A stretch of DNA of 64,000 nt from Clostridiales bacterium (GTDB lineage Bacteria > Bacillota > Clostridia > Oscillospirales > Acutalibacteraceae): positions 62,001-126,000 of the forward strand of contig JAAWSO010000001.1 in assembly GCA_022801595.1 (NCBI GenBank), written 5' to 3'. Shown here in pieces: positions 43,246-52,022 of this stretch. The notes under the pieces are model-generated. The model saw only the letters and a program-made list of their open reading frames with translations, was not told the DNA's origin and ran no database searches. The position numbers and the translations under genes are program-made. Position 1 is the stretch's first letter. Each line of letters starts with the position of its first letter.

Positions 43246-43371
43246 TTTGTATATTTTCGTCAACAAATTTTTGTTCTATACGGGTATGCCATTCTCTTAT
43301 GGTATTTGCAGCAGTTTGATCTCCGATTCTGACATACCGAAAAGTGCTTTTTTCTGTGCGGCTAAACAAAT

Positions 43372-43581
43372 TTACTGTTCTGGTAACGGTAGATCGCTAT
43401 CGTGGAGTTTTAAATGGTAACGGCTGGGCAAGATTTCTATGGGCTCGCTGGAAGTCGGATACCGATATGCTTTGGAAGGAGTCTCGGATAATAAGGAAGA
43501 AGGATTCTTTCCATTGTTAGAACAAGCGGTAAAAAATAGAGATAACAGAAATATACTTGCCACAATCCATGCTTTTTTCAT
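43372..43581 (-). CDS. small putative lipoprotein
   Basis: 69 residues. The N-terminus MKKAWIVASIFLLSLFFTAC is a textbook lipoprotein signal peptide with lipobox FTAC, so a roughly 50-residue mature peptide would be anchored outside. The rest (SNNGKNPSSLLSETPSKAY and on, Pro/Ser rich) shows no domain. It follows the mutarotase-like gene by 21 bp on the same strand, so they may be cotranscribed. No strong ribosome binding site is seen. Confidence 0.65.
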   Translation of the reverse strand: MKKAWIVASIFLLSLFFTACSNNGKNPSSLLSETPSKAYRYPTSSEPIEILPSRYHLKLHDSDLPLPEQ

Positions 43582-43602
43582 GTTCCGTACCGTTCCGTGT
43601 CC

Positions 43603-44550
43603 TTAAATTAAGGTGGTCACAAAACGTTCCAGTAAATTTTGATCGGTAGGATGTACGGTGGTGTTTACGGGATAGAGAGTCAAGTTTTCCACATGCTTGA
43701 TGGTTTCCCCAGGTTCAATCCGGTAGAGTGGACTAAGGGTTTCCATCTCCAAATAGCGGCTGTTGCAGTACGTTTCAAAGGAGGCGCCGCCGTCTGGATA
43801 AATTGCCTTTAGCTCGTGGACATACCGTTTGACCAGCGCCACGTCCTGATGGACATAAGCGGCCCAATTGAGGGCATTGTTGGTGCCCATTTTAAACTCG
43901 GGATCATAACCGGGATTGTGCTGGATGGTCAAGTACTTCTTTCCCCAGTGAACCCTAGGATCGGTCATTTGGGAGTAGGGCCACATGACATATTCCTGAT
44001 TAGGGGCGAAATTATTAACCGAAGGATTTTTTGGAATAATCTCCAGTCCGCCGCCCTTCAACGCAGTGATCGAGCAGAGGGAAAAATTACGGTTTTCTTT
44101 TCCCATATTTTTTGCACTGTGGATCAGCATAATGTCGGAAGCTTCTTCCGGCATCATTACCGTCAAGGATACCTGCATTTTATTATGCTGCTGAACAGGC
44201 GGAGTAAAGCTAACGCCGTCCGGTGTGATACCGTATACCACAGGCTGATTGTCGGGATAATAGGTGGCGGTTCTATTTTGGGGGCTGAGCCAGAGTCGAT
44301 GCCCGCCGTACAGGCGGTATTGACGATTTTCCAGCCCAGCGTACAATTCGTCAAATTCGGGGGTATGAACCGTTTCGGGATGCTCCCGATCTTGATAGAA
44401 GATATTGTTCCCATCGATCAATCCAAAATAAATAATTCGTGGGCCAACGTCGATGGTAACAAGAATTTCAACAACGCCATTATTCAAAGCCAGACATTTT
44501 CCATAGCCTTCCTGTTCTACTTCTTTTACATCAATTGCCAAATCATTCAT
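43603..44550 (-). CDS. galactose-mutarotase-like fold protein (DUF4380-like)
   Basis: 315 residues, predicted mostly beta. VVEILVTIDVGPRIIYFGLIDGNNIFYQD, YGGHRLWLSPQNRTATYYPDN, SFTPPVQQHNKMQVSLTVMM and YVHELKAIYPDGGASFETYCNSRYLEMETLSPLY, taken in order, follow the carbohydrate-binding superfamily of aldose 1-epimerases and the DUF4380 group. A His (GGHRLW) and later Glu are in plausible active-site positions. Cytosolic, no signal peptide. Substrate unknown; a sugar-binding or epimerase role is inferred. Confidence 0.75.
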   Translation of the reverse strand: MNDLAIDVKEVEQEGYGKCLALNNGVVEILVTIDVGPRIIYFGLIDGNNIFYQDREHPETVHTPEFDELYAGLENRQYRLYGGHRLWLSPQNRTATYYPDNQPVVYGITPDGVSFTPPVQQHNKMQVSLTVMMPEEASDIMLIHSAKNMGKENRNFSLCSITALKGGGLEIIPKNPSVNNFAPNQEYVMWPYSQMTDPRVHWGKKYLTIQHNPGYDPEFKMGTNNALNWAAYVHQDVALVKRYVHELKAIYPDGGASFETYCNSRYLEMETLSPLYRIEPGETIKHVENLTLYPVNTTVHPTDQNLLERFVTTLI

Positions 44551-44577
44551 CCTTTCTATGGGACAACCTGACGATTC

Positions 44578-45792
44578 CTAACCTTGATTTGCCACAATTA
44601 TACCTCGACTTTGTTCCAAACCGCAACCCTGTGGGCGCAAAAAAGACAAAGTGAATAAATCCATCCCGCGGCACTCCAAAGAAAAAAGATGTTTTGCCCA
44701 ATTGGATTGGTTTTGTATTGCGGCGTATTTCGTGACAATGGGGAGTTTGGCCGTTCGCTTGGCCAGCCGGAGGATTTCCATTCCCCGAGGGTTCATTCCC
44801 AACACGCGGAGATAGGGGGGAGGGGATCGGGTATCCTGGGACGTGATTCCCAAAAAGGCGGATAGGACAATCCGCCGAATCCGGGCGTGGGAATAACGTT
44901 TGGATTTGATGCAAGCGTACAGCTCGTCCAAGGTGGCAGCTTGACGGATTCCGTCCCAAAGGCGGTTTTCCAGTCCTTCGCTGACATCGGGAAGCCGTGC
45001 CAAATCTTTGCGGCTGAGGGTTCTTAGATGGGCAAGAATGGCGGTTTCTAGCCGTTGAATGGAAGCAACGCGCCCAGCTTTAGATTCCTTTCGAAACAGC
45101 TCTGCTGCTGCCTGGGGCATGTAAGGGGAAAAATCCACATGAAGATTTTCTTTCAGCATATTCCGCAGTTGGGTGGCGGAGGGATAGCAATCGCTGGACA
45201 TTACATCGTGGTAGCCAGCGCCCAGACGAGCCATAGTTTCTGGATGGATGGAGGAACGGAGGCGGCGCAAGGCCTTGCAGTATTCCACTCCCAGAATATT
45301 GTTGGGATGCTCCAGCAAGGAGGCGATGTCAGATCCGCATAGTTTTTCTACCGCTTTTTGCCGTGCGGAGGCAAAAGGCTTTCCAGCCGCTAGGAAGCTG
45401 GAAAGCGATTGAGAAAAAGCGGGCGACAAGAGTGTATCTGCCAATGTAGAGAGGGCGGCCAGGTCGCCGTGCTCGCTGCCAAAAGCCAGTCGGTCCACAC
45501 ACCCAAGCTGGTGCAGCAAAAAAACGCCTCCAAAGGCGAAGGTTTCTGCCCGAGCCATAGCCCAGGGAAGAGGAAGTTCCAGCACCAGGTCTACCCCACA
45601 GGCCAAGGCAGCCTTAGCCCGGATTCCTTTCTCAAAGCAGGCTGGTTCTCCCCTCTGCATAAAATTTCCACCCAGCACAGCCACTACATGGGTAGCGCCC
45701 TTGCGACGGGTTTGTTCGATTAAAGCATTATGCCCATGATGGAATGGGTTGTATTCACAAATGATTCCTGAAATTATGGGATTCACAGACAT
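44578..45792 (-). CDS. tmcAL: tRNA(Met) cytidine acetate ligase
   Basis: Makes N4-acetylcytidine at the wobble position of elongator tRNA-Met using acetate and ATP. 404 residues. The nucleotidyltransferase start GIICEYNPFHHGHNALIEQTR has the HxGH motif; VLGGNFMQRGEPACFEKGIRA, LELPLPWAMARAETFAFGGV and SSDCYPSATQLR follow. This family was long annotated as conserved hypothetical YlbM. It is divergent from acetate kinase, whose substrate acetate it also uses. Confidence 0.93.
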   Translation of the reverse strand: MSVNPIISGIICEYNPFHHGHNALIEQTRRKGATHVVAVLGGNFMQRGEPACFEKGIRAKAALACGVDLVLELPLPWAMARAETFAFGGVFLLHQLGCVDRLAFGSEHGDLAALSTLADTLLSPAFSQSLSSFLAAGKPFASARQKAVEKLCGSDIASLLEHPNNILGVEYCKALRRLRSSIHPETMARLGAGYHDVMSSDCYPSATQLRNMLKENLHVDFSPYMPQAAAELFRKESKAGRVASIQRLETAILAHLRTLSRKDLARLPDVSEGLENRLWDGIRQAATLDELYACIKSKRYSHARIRRIVLSAFLGITSQDTRSPPPYLRVLGMNPRGMEILRLAKRTAKLPIVTKYAAIQNQSNWAKHLFSLECRGMDLFTLSFLRPQGCGLEQSRGIIVANQG

Positions 45793-45808
45793 TTTTCACG
45801 AAAACTCC

Positions 45809-45837
45809 TTGAAAATCTTTTCATTTTATACTATGAT
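45809..45837 (+). promoter_or_regulatory. promoter of ackA
   Basis: TTGAAA (45809-45814), 17 bp, TATGAT (45832-45837). Confidence 0.65.
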
Positions 45838-45917
45838 ATACGATAGCAACATGAATTGTCAAAATATTTTATGGAAAAGTGATGATTGTATTAAACACAA
45901 CCTTAGGAGGAACTGGC

Positions 45918-47141
45918 ATGAAAATTTTAGTAATCAACGCAGGAAGCTCATCTTTGAAATATCAGTTGATCGATATGCACCATGAATCCATTCTGGCAAA
46001 AGGCAATTGTGAACGAATTGGCCTGGATGGAGGACTGTTTTCTTATAAAAACACAGACGGTCAAGAAAAAAATCTGGAAGTGGACATGAAAAACCATACG
46101 GAAGCTTTTATGAAAGTCAAGGATGCTTTGCTGGATCCAGAAGTAGGTGTGATTCAAAGACTGGAAGAAGTTTCTGCCATCGGCCACCGGGTGGTACAAG
46201 GGGGAGCAAAATTCTCTCAGTCTGTGCTGGTGACGGAGGAAGTGATTGCTGGAATTGAGGAGCAGATCCCGCTGGCTCCTCTGCACAACCCTGCCCATAT
46301 TGAAGGGATTCGCGCCTGTCAGGATGTGTTTGGCACGACGGTTCCAGAGGTTGCGGTCTTTGATACTGCATTCCATTCTACCATGCCCCCAAAAGCTTAT
46401 ATGTATCCCATTCCTTATGAGTATTATGAAAAATATTCCATCCGTCGCTATGGTTTCCATGGCACGTCTCACCGATATGTCAGCGCCCGCTGTGCCGAAA
46501 TGATGGGAAATCCAAATCAGGAATTGAAGGTGATTACCTGCCATTTGGGCAACGGTTCTTCTATCACTGCTGTAAAAGATGGCGTGGTTGTGGATACTTC
46601 CATGGGATTGACCCCTCTGGATGGCTTTATGATGGGAACTCGTTGCGGTTCTTTGGATCCCTCCATTGTAACCTTTTTGCAGGAGAAGGAAAACTTATCT
46701 CCCAAGGAGATTGATAATATTTTAAATAAAAAATCTGGTTTGCTGGGAATTTCTGGAGTTTCCAGCGATGACCGTGATGTGACCAAAGCGGAGCTGGAAG
46801 GTAATCCAAGAGCTGTGTTAGCGCATCAGATTTTAATTTATCAAATTACCAAGTACATTGGCTCCTATATGGCTGGTATGAACGGCTGTGATGCCATTGT
46901 ATTCACTGCTGGCCTAGGAGAAAACCATGTTAGCCACCGTCAAAAGATTTGTGATGGATTGAGCTTCTTTGGCGTTGAAGTTGACCATGTATTGAATGAA
47001 GCCATGATCCGTGGAAAGGGAGGGGAAATTTCTACTCTAAATTCCAAAATCAAGGTGTTTGTCATTCCAACCAATGAGGAATTGGTAATTGCAAGAGATA
47101 CCCGCGATATTTTGGAAAAAATGAGCATTATGGAAAAATAA
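45918..47141 (+). CDS. ackA: acetate kinase
   Basis: Converts acetyl phosphate plus ADP to acetate plus ATP, the energy-yielding last step of acetate fermentation. 407 residues. MKILVINAGSSSLKYQL, GHRVVQGG, PLAPLHNPAHIEGI, VFDTAFHSTMP, RRYGFHGTSHRYVS, VITCHLGNGSSI, GLTPLDGFMMGTRCGSLDP and VFTAGLGENH. ATG 45918 follows TTAGGAGGAA; earlier in-frame ATGs are rejected. No pta gene is adjacent. Confidence 0.97.
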   Translation: MKILVINAGSSSLKYQLIDMHHESILAKGNCERIGLDGGLFSYKNTDGQEKNLEVDMKNHTEAFMKVKDALLDPEVGVIQRLEEVSAIGHRVVQGGAKFSQSVLVTEEVIAGIEEQIPLAPLHNPAHIEGIRACQDVFGTTVPEVAVFDTAFHSTMPPKAYMYPIPYEYYEKYSIRRYGFHGTSHRYVSARCAEMMGNPNQELKVITCHLGNGSSITAVKDGVVVDTSMGLTPLDGFMMGTRCGSLDPSIVTFLQEKENLSPKEIDNILNKKSGLLGISGVSSDDRDVTKAELEGNPRAVLAHQILIYQITKYIGSYMAGMNGCDAIVFTAGLGENHVSHRQKICDGLSFFGVEVDHVLNEAMIRGKGGEISTLNSKIKVFVIPTNEELVIARDTRDILEKMSIMEK

Positions 47142-47153
47142 AAGCTATACATA

Positions 47154-47194
47154 AAAAACCGGAAGCGAGAAATTTTCTACGCTTCCGATTTTTT
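47154..47194 (+). terminator. bidirectional terminator after ackA
   Basis: CGGAAGCG (47160-47167)/CGCTTCCG (47180-47187) stem with A and T runs on either side. Confidence 0.82.
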
Positions 47195-47196
47195 AT

Positions 47197-47430
47197 TTAT
47201 CCGTGATGATGGACTTCCCGGACACTTTCCCGTGGCTCATGGTCACGGAACAACAGGGAAATACACCAGATCGCGGCGATGCCTACTAAAATATAAACGA
47301 TTCGGCTGATCACTCCGCTTTGTCCGCCGCAAATCCATGCGACGATATCAAATTGGAATACACCGATGGAACCCCAGTTGAGACCGCCAATAATCGCAAT
47401 GATCATGGCGATTCGGTCAATAATAATCAT
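47197..47430 (-). CDS. DUF378 small membrane protein
   Basis: 77 residues with two transmembrane helices: IAMIIAIIGGLNWGSIGVF (the DUF378 GGLNWG motif) and ISRIVYILVGIAAIWCISLL. A His/Arg-rich cytosolic tail (RDHEPRESVREVHHHG) ends it. Function unknown. A GAGGTG ribosome binding site precedes ATG 47430. Confidence 0.88.
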   Translation of the reverse strand: MIIIDRIAMIIAIIGGLNWGSIGVFQFDIVAWICGGQSGVISRIVYILVGIAAIWCISLLFRDHEPRESVREVHHHG

Positions 47431-47717
47431 GTTTTTTCACCTCAAATCAATCGATCTGGTTTTTATTATCGGTGAAAATGATGTTGATTATGCGAAGATT
47501 TCATTAGCAGAGTCATCCGAATTTGGGATGGGATTCCAAAATATCTTTTAAAAATTTTTATATTTTAATAAAATTGATTTATTTGAAAAATAAGTTTATT
47601 ATAGTATTAAAATAAAATACGCTATAATACAGAAAGTTATGAAAGGAAGACAAAGAAAATGAAATTAAAACAGCAATGGTGATATTGTATAATAAGTAAA
47701 TCGGGAACAAGAATCAT

Positions 47718-48204
47718 GTGAAGCGGTATATTTATTTGTTTCTGCTCCTTTCCTTGCTCTGCTTGTGTTTTGCTGGCTGTCAAGGAGGAGGTCAGGCTTT
47801 CCACCCCTTTGTTCTCGAAGGAGCAGAATGCTTCCATCTCGGAAAAGACCCAAAAGGCGTGGAGAAAAGAGGAGAATAGAAATCCACATGTGGAAGTTAC
47901 TACGGAGCAGAGCTGTTACCCTGTTGGCACGGAATACATCCAGGTTTTTCTCTTTCATCACAGTGACTAGAAGATTCTCTACGGAAGGAGCGATATCGAA
48001 TTAGACGTCCAGGTCGGCGGCCAGTGGTACCTGATCATCGGGGTAAAGCCAGTGCCAGAGTTGGCCTATATCATACCAGCTAACTCCCATCCGTTCCATG
48101 ATAACTTTGTCAGACAGTGGGATTATCCCTTTCAACCAGGCCATTATCGGGTTGTTTTTACGCAAGGCTGCAAATGGCCTGCTTCGGAATTTGACTTAAC
48201 CTAA
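47718..48204 (+). pseudogene. decayed lipoprotein gene with Ig-like (Big_14-type) domain
   Basis: GTG 47718 opens a lipoprotein signal (KRYIYLFLLLSLLCLCFAGC). The frame then dies at a TAG at 47877-47879, while the meaningful continuation lies in the +1 frame after the GGAGGAGG run (about 47783-47790): EVTTEQSCYPVGTEYIQVFL, HHSD, in-frame TAG at 47968-47970, then KILYGRSDIELDVQVGGQWY, FVRQWDYPFQPGHYRVVFT, ending at TAA 48204. The PVGT...L.N.S....YG...ELDVQ..G.WY pattern is a bacterial Ig-like domain seen in Firmicutes lipoproteins. One frameshift plus one nonsense codon make it a pseudogene. A TATAAT lies at 47623-47628. Confidence 0.8.
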
Positions 48205-48250
48205 AAAGAATCGGCCGCATCGCTTCCGAAAGATGCAGCCGATTCTTTTT
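48204..48250 (-). terminator. bidirectional terminator at the end of ispE
   Basis: AAGAATCGGC...GATGC-type stem: AAGAATCGGC pairs with GCCGATTCTT around an inner GCATC/GATGC helix; T run on the plus side, A run on the other. Confidence 0.8.
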
Positions 48251-49113
48251 TATTCCACGCCCTGGGAAACCGGACGGCAAAGAAAGGTTTCTGGATACTG
48301 GTTTTGCAAAAAGGAAACGCAATTTTGGGCGTCGCTTTCCGTTTGGAAAATTCCAAATACAGCCGAACCGCTCCCGGTCATGCGAGAGCCTAAGGCTCTA
48401 TGCTGTTCCATAATACGCTGGATGGCGTCGATTTCCGGTAGTTGCAGAACAGCCTCGAATACATTGCACAGATAACCGCCGATGGCGGATAAATCCCCTT
48501 GTTTCAACGCTTGTACCATGGCTTTGGTATTGGGATGAATGGGGAGCGGGACATGGTCGATGCGGGCATAGGCTTCTCCGGTGCTGACATTGACTGACGG
48601 CTTGCATACCACCAGAAAACAGTCTGGCATGGAAGGAAGCGGATGGAGGATTTCCCCAATCCCTTGAGCCAGCATAGTGCCGCCCCGGATACAAAACGGC
48701 ACGTCCGCACCCACCATTAAACCTAGTTTGCAAAGCTCGTCCAGGGAATCTCCCGTTTCCAAGAGCCGGTTTAATCCGACCAAAACTGCCGCCGCGTCTG
48801 CGCTTCCTCCGGCCATTCCCGCTTGGATGGGAATTTGCTTGTCAATATGGATGGAAAGTCCATCGGTAAAGGCATGATGGCGGGAAAAAAGCTGGGCTGC
48901 CCAGAATGCGGTATTGCTGGGATCGCAGGGAATCAGCGATTGGTTGCAGGTAACCCGGATACCAGGCTCAGTTGTCGTTTGAATACGGATCGTATCCGCC
49001 ACAGAGATGGACTGCATCACCATTTCCAACAGGTGATAGCCGTCGTCCCTTCTGCCAGTTACGTCTAGAGTAAGGTTGATTTTTGCATATCCACGCAAGG
49101 TGATTTGTTTCAC
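48250..49113 (-). CDS. ispE: 4-diphosphocytidyl-2-C-methyl-D-erythritol kinase
   Basis: GHMP kinase of the MEP isoprenoid pathway. 287 residues from GTG 49113, 8 bp after GGGGAGG; the longer open frame to 49461 is antisense to the DUF362 gene. Motifs: LRGYAKINLTLDVTGRRDDGYH, QIPIQAGMAGGSADAAAVL (ATP loop), GADVPFCIRGGTMLAQGIGE, and GSRMTGSGSAVFG. Last gene of the minus-strand cluster. Confidence 0.94.
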   Translation of the reverse strand: MKQITLRGYAKINLTLDVTGRRDDGYHLLEMVMQSISVADTIRIQTTTEPGIRVTCNQSLIPCDPSNTAFWAAQLFSRHHAFTDGLSIHIDKQIPIQAGMAGGSADAAAVLVGLNRLLETGDSLDELCKLGLMVGADVPFCIRGGTMLAQGIGEILHPLPSMPDCFLVVCKPSVNVSTGEAYARIDHVPLPIHPNTKAMVQALKQGDLSAIGGYLCNVFEAVLQLPEIDAIQRIMEQHRALGSRMTGSGSAVFGIFQTESDAQNCVSFLQNQYPETFLCRPVSQGVE

Positions 49114-49171
49114 AAAGGTTGCCTCCCCATAGAAAAAGGGGCGAACTGGTGAAGCCGCCCTACTAGATGGT

Positions 49172-50308
49172 TTACATATTAAACAAGGGGAACCGTTTGA
49201 TATCAATGGCTTTTGCGGGGCACATTTCGTGGCAGCAATAACAACGGATACACTCCTTGTAGGTAATTTTTGCTTTGCGCTGTAAAATAGCAATGGTGTG
49301 CTGGGGGCAGCTTTCCGCACATTTCCCACAGCCAATGCAATCCCGTTCCCGGATTTTGGGAATGGGGGTGGCGATTTTGGAAGCCAAAGGACGCAGGAAT
49401 TTAGGGAGCCGTGTGATGAAGTCCCCAGATTTGGATTCGGGGGGGAGAAAGTCCGGCACAATCAGGGCATCCAGCGGTTCTCCCAGCAGATCCATTTCTT
49501 CCACGGTTTTTGGGCAGATCCCACGCTCCATACCAGAACGCAGCATGAAAATGTCTGTCGGCTCCATAGCCATCAGATGGGCGCATACCACATCCACGGC
49601 AAAGGGATTTTTCCCAGCTATCACAGCTCCCACAAACCGGGGATTGCCGCCGCTTGGGCCGTTCCCTTCCATGGCCATAATGCCGTCTACGAAGGAGATC
49701 TGAGGGCAGACCGCTTCGCATAAATCCGCCAGCATTTCTCCAAAAGCTTCCTTGTCTGGGAACCGGCAGTGAAGCTCGGGTTTCATAAGGCCGGGCACAA
49801 TGCCAAACATGTTCTTGACTGCAGCGCTCATGCCCGTCATGCAGTGAGATTTTAATTTGGCAATGTCCACAATCAGATCCGCATCCAGGATGGGGGTGAT
49901 CACCTGGAACAGCTTGGAGCGTTTTCCGTTGGGGACTTCCAACGCCCGATAGGAACAATCTAAATTTAAGGAAATTCCATGTTGTTTAGCCATCTCCTCA
50001 TAGCCGCAAACAGCATAGGTATTTTTCATAGCAGAGGGATTGTAAAGGCCACCTGGGCTTTCTGCAATGGTCACTATGCCACCTAGTTCCTGGATTTTGT
50101 CAGCGACTGCCGCCACCAGGTTGGGATGGGTGATGATGGCGGAATCCGGCTTGGACTTCATGACCAGATTGGGTTTGATGATTACTTTAGCTCCAGGGAA
50201 AATCAACTCCGAAAGTTCCAGGGAAGTAAAGGCAGTTTCCACAACGACTTTGAGATGCTCTGGCTCATAATCAGGGCAGTTACCCAGGTATACGGAATTT
50301 GGTTTCAT
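49172..50308 (-). CDS. DUF362 domain protein with C-terminal two-[4Fe-4S] ferredoxin
   Basis: 378 residues. The N-terminal DUF362 domain shows KVIIKPNLVMKSKPDSAIITHP, GIVTIAESPGG, IVDIAKLKSHCMTGMSAAVKNMFG and FVDGIMAMEGNGPSGGNPR. The C-terminus has CIGCGKCAESCP and CIRCYCCHEMCP, a dicluster ferredoxin with Tyr and Cys in the usual xx positions. Redox role likely; substrate unknown. It lies 3 bp after the aminotransferase stop, so the two are coupled. Confidence 0.9.
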   Translation of the reverse strand: MKPNSVYLGNCPDYEPEHLKVVVETAFTSLELSELIFPGAKVIIKPNLVMKSKPDSAIITHPNLVAAVADKIQELGGIVTIAESPGGLYNPSAMKNTYAVCGYEEMAKQHGISLNLDCSYRALEVPNGKRSKLFQVITPILDADLIVDIAKLKSHCMTGMSAAVKNMFGIVPGLMKPELHCRFPDKEAFGEMLADLCEAVCPQISFVDGIMAMEGNGPSGGNPRFVGAVIAGKNPFAVDVVCAHLMAMEPTDIFMLRSGMERGICPKTVEEMDLLGEPLDALIVPDFLPPESKSGDFITRLPKFLRPLASKIATPIPKIRERDCIGCGKCAESCPQHTIAILQRKAKITYKECIRCYCCHEMCPAKAIDIKRFPLFNM

Positions 50309-50310
50309 AT

Positions 50311-51480
50311 TTATAGGGATTTGATGAAACGCTCAATGCGTTTCAAAGCTTCGGTAATGTGGTTTAGGGAATAGGAATAGGAAACCCGCACGAACCCTTC
50401 GCCGCAGTCGCCGAAAGCATTGCCGGGAACGACGGCTACATGCTCGGCATATAGCAGCTTTTCACAGAATTCCTCGGAGGTCAGGCCGGTGCTTTTGATA
50501 CTGGGGAACACGTAGAACGCACCCTCCGGTTCAAAGCAGGATAAACCGATGGAGTTGAAGGTATCCACAATTAGGCGGCGGCGCATGTCATATTCCTCCC
50601 GCATAGAAACAATGTCCTCGTCGCCGTTGCGCAAGGCTTCAATGGCGGCATACTGGGCCATAGTAGGAGAGCTCATAATAGCGTATTGGTGCAGCTTGGT
50701 CATAGGGGAAAGGATTTCCTCCGGCCCTACAGCATAGCCCAGCCGCCATCCAGTCATGGCGTAGGTTTTGGAGAAGCCGTTGACCAGAACGGTGCGCTCT
50801 TTCATGCCTTCGATTTCCGCGAACGATACGTGGCCGCTGTGACCGTAAGTCAGTTCGCCGTAAATTTCGTCGGACAGCACCAACAGATTATGCTCCCGTA
50901 CCACTTCTGCGATTTCCTCCAGATGCTCCCGGCGCATAACGGCGCCGGTAGGGTTATTGGGGAACGGAAGGATCAGAAGTTTGGACTTCGGGGTGATTTT
51001 TTCCCGCAGTGCTTTTGCAGTCAAGCGGAATTGATCCTCGGCTTTGGTTTCGATAATCACCGGCTTTCCCTTGGCCATTTCCGTCATGGGGACATAGCAG
51101 ACGAAGCTTGGCTCTGGGATCAGCACCTCATCCCCTGGATTAATCAAGCAGCGGATACAAAGATCGATGGCTTCCGAACCGCCTACGGTTACTAAAACGT
51201 CCGTATCGGCATGGTAGGAAACGTGATATTTCCGTTCAATCCACTTGCAGATTTCCTCCCGCAGTTCGGTGAAACCACGGTTTGGGGAATACCAGGTTTT
51301 GCCTTGCTCCAGGGTTTTAATGCCTTCTTGGCGTACATGCCAAGGAGTGGAGAAATCGGGCTCGCCAATGCTCAGGGAAATGACTTCTTTCATTTCGCTG
51401 GCAATGTCAAAAAAGCGGCGGATCCCCGATGGCTTAATTTGTGTAATTTCTTTATTTAAAAAAGATTGATAATCGATCAC
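50311..51480 (-). CDS. class I/II pyridoxal-phosphate aminotransferase
   Basis: 389 residues. ISLSIGEPDFSTPWHV, WYSPNRGFTELREEI, VTVGGSEAIDLCIRCLINPGDEVL, LPFPNNPTGAVM, VLSDEIYGELTYG, NGFSKTYAMTGWRLGYAVGP with the PLP Lys, and RVSYSYSLNHITEAL. Best fit is the aromatic/branched aspartate-aminotransferase subgroup (PatA-like); exact amino donor unknown. Its ATG overlaps the Lrp gene stop, so an Lrp-aminotransferase pair is formed, suggesting amino-acid-responsive control. Confidence 0.9.
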   Translation of the reverse strand: MIDYQSFLNKEITQIKPSGIRRFFDIASEMKEVISLSIGEPDFSTPWHVRQEGIKTLEQGKTWYSPNRGFTELREEICKWIERKYHVSYHADTDVLVTVGGSEAIDLCIRCLINPGDEVLIPEPSFVCYVPMTEMAKGKPVIIETKAEDQFRLTAKALREKITPKSKLLILPFPNNPTGAVMRREHLEEIAEVVREHNLLVLSDEIYGELTYGHSGHVSFAEIEGMKERTVLVNGFSKTYAMTGWRLGYAVGPEEILSPMTKLHQYAIMSSPTMAQYAAIEALRNGDEDIVSMREEYDMRRRLIVDTFNSIGLSCFEPEGAFYVFPSIKSTGLTSEEFCEKLLYAEHVAVVPGNAFGDCGEGFVRVSYSYSLNHITEALKRIERFIKSL

Positions 51481-51962
51481 TCTCTGTACTCCCTCCTGCG
51501 GTCTTCATTTTTTGTGGTCAGGATCACATCTCCTTCTTTGTAGCGGGACAAAACAAAGTGAGTGGCGGTGGAAAGTACGGATTCCAGGGTAGATAGACGT
51601 TTTGCCACAAACATGGCGATATCTTGCATGCTTTGGCCGTGAACCATAACCGCCAGATCAAAGCCGCCGGACATGAGATAGACGCTTTCTACTTCCTCAA
51701 ACTGCATAATGCGGTGAGCAATGGTATCAAAGCCAGTTTCCCGCTTTGGAGTTACCCGCAGTTCAATCAGGGCGGTTACTTTGTTGTAAGATTCTACCTT
51801 TTCCCAATTGATAATGGTCTTATATCCGCGTATAATACCCGCTTCCTCATAAGCCGCGATTTGGCTCGCCACTTCTTCTTCGGTTTTATTCAACATGACC
51901 GCCAATTGGGCGTTGGTCAGCCGGGAGTTTTCATTCAGTAAATTCAATAGCTTTTTCATCAT
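51477..51962 (-). CDS. Lrp/AsnC-family transcription regulator
   Basis: 161 residues. The N-terminal helix-turn-helix (LLNLLNENSRLTNAQLAVMLNKTEEEVASQI, EEAGIIRGYKTIINW) and the C-terminal RAM/ACT-like effector domain (ALIELRVTPKRETGFDTIAHRI, VYLMSGGFDLAVMVHG) are both complete. It directly precedes and overlaps an aminotransferase gene, the probable target. ATG 51962 follows AGAGGAG by 7 bp. Confidence 0.92.
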   Translation of the reverse strand: MMKKLLNLLNENSRLTNAQLAVMLNKTEEEVASQIAAYEEAGIIRGYKTIINWEKVESYNKVTALIELRVTPKRETGFDTIAHRIMQFEEVESVYLMSGGFDLAVMVHGQSMQDIAMFVAKRLSTLESVLSTATHFVLSRYKEGDVILTTKNEDRRREYRE

Positions 51963-52022
51963 TTCATGCTCCTCTCTGTACTTGGTGAATGGTTGCAGGG
52001 AATGGAACGCCAGGTTGTGGAG

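Noticed and set aside
47968-47970. TAG recoding (for example pyrrolysine) in the lipoprotein gene
   Set aside because: A frameshift is also present, and no recoding machinery is in the window; decay is simpler.
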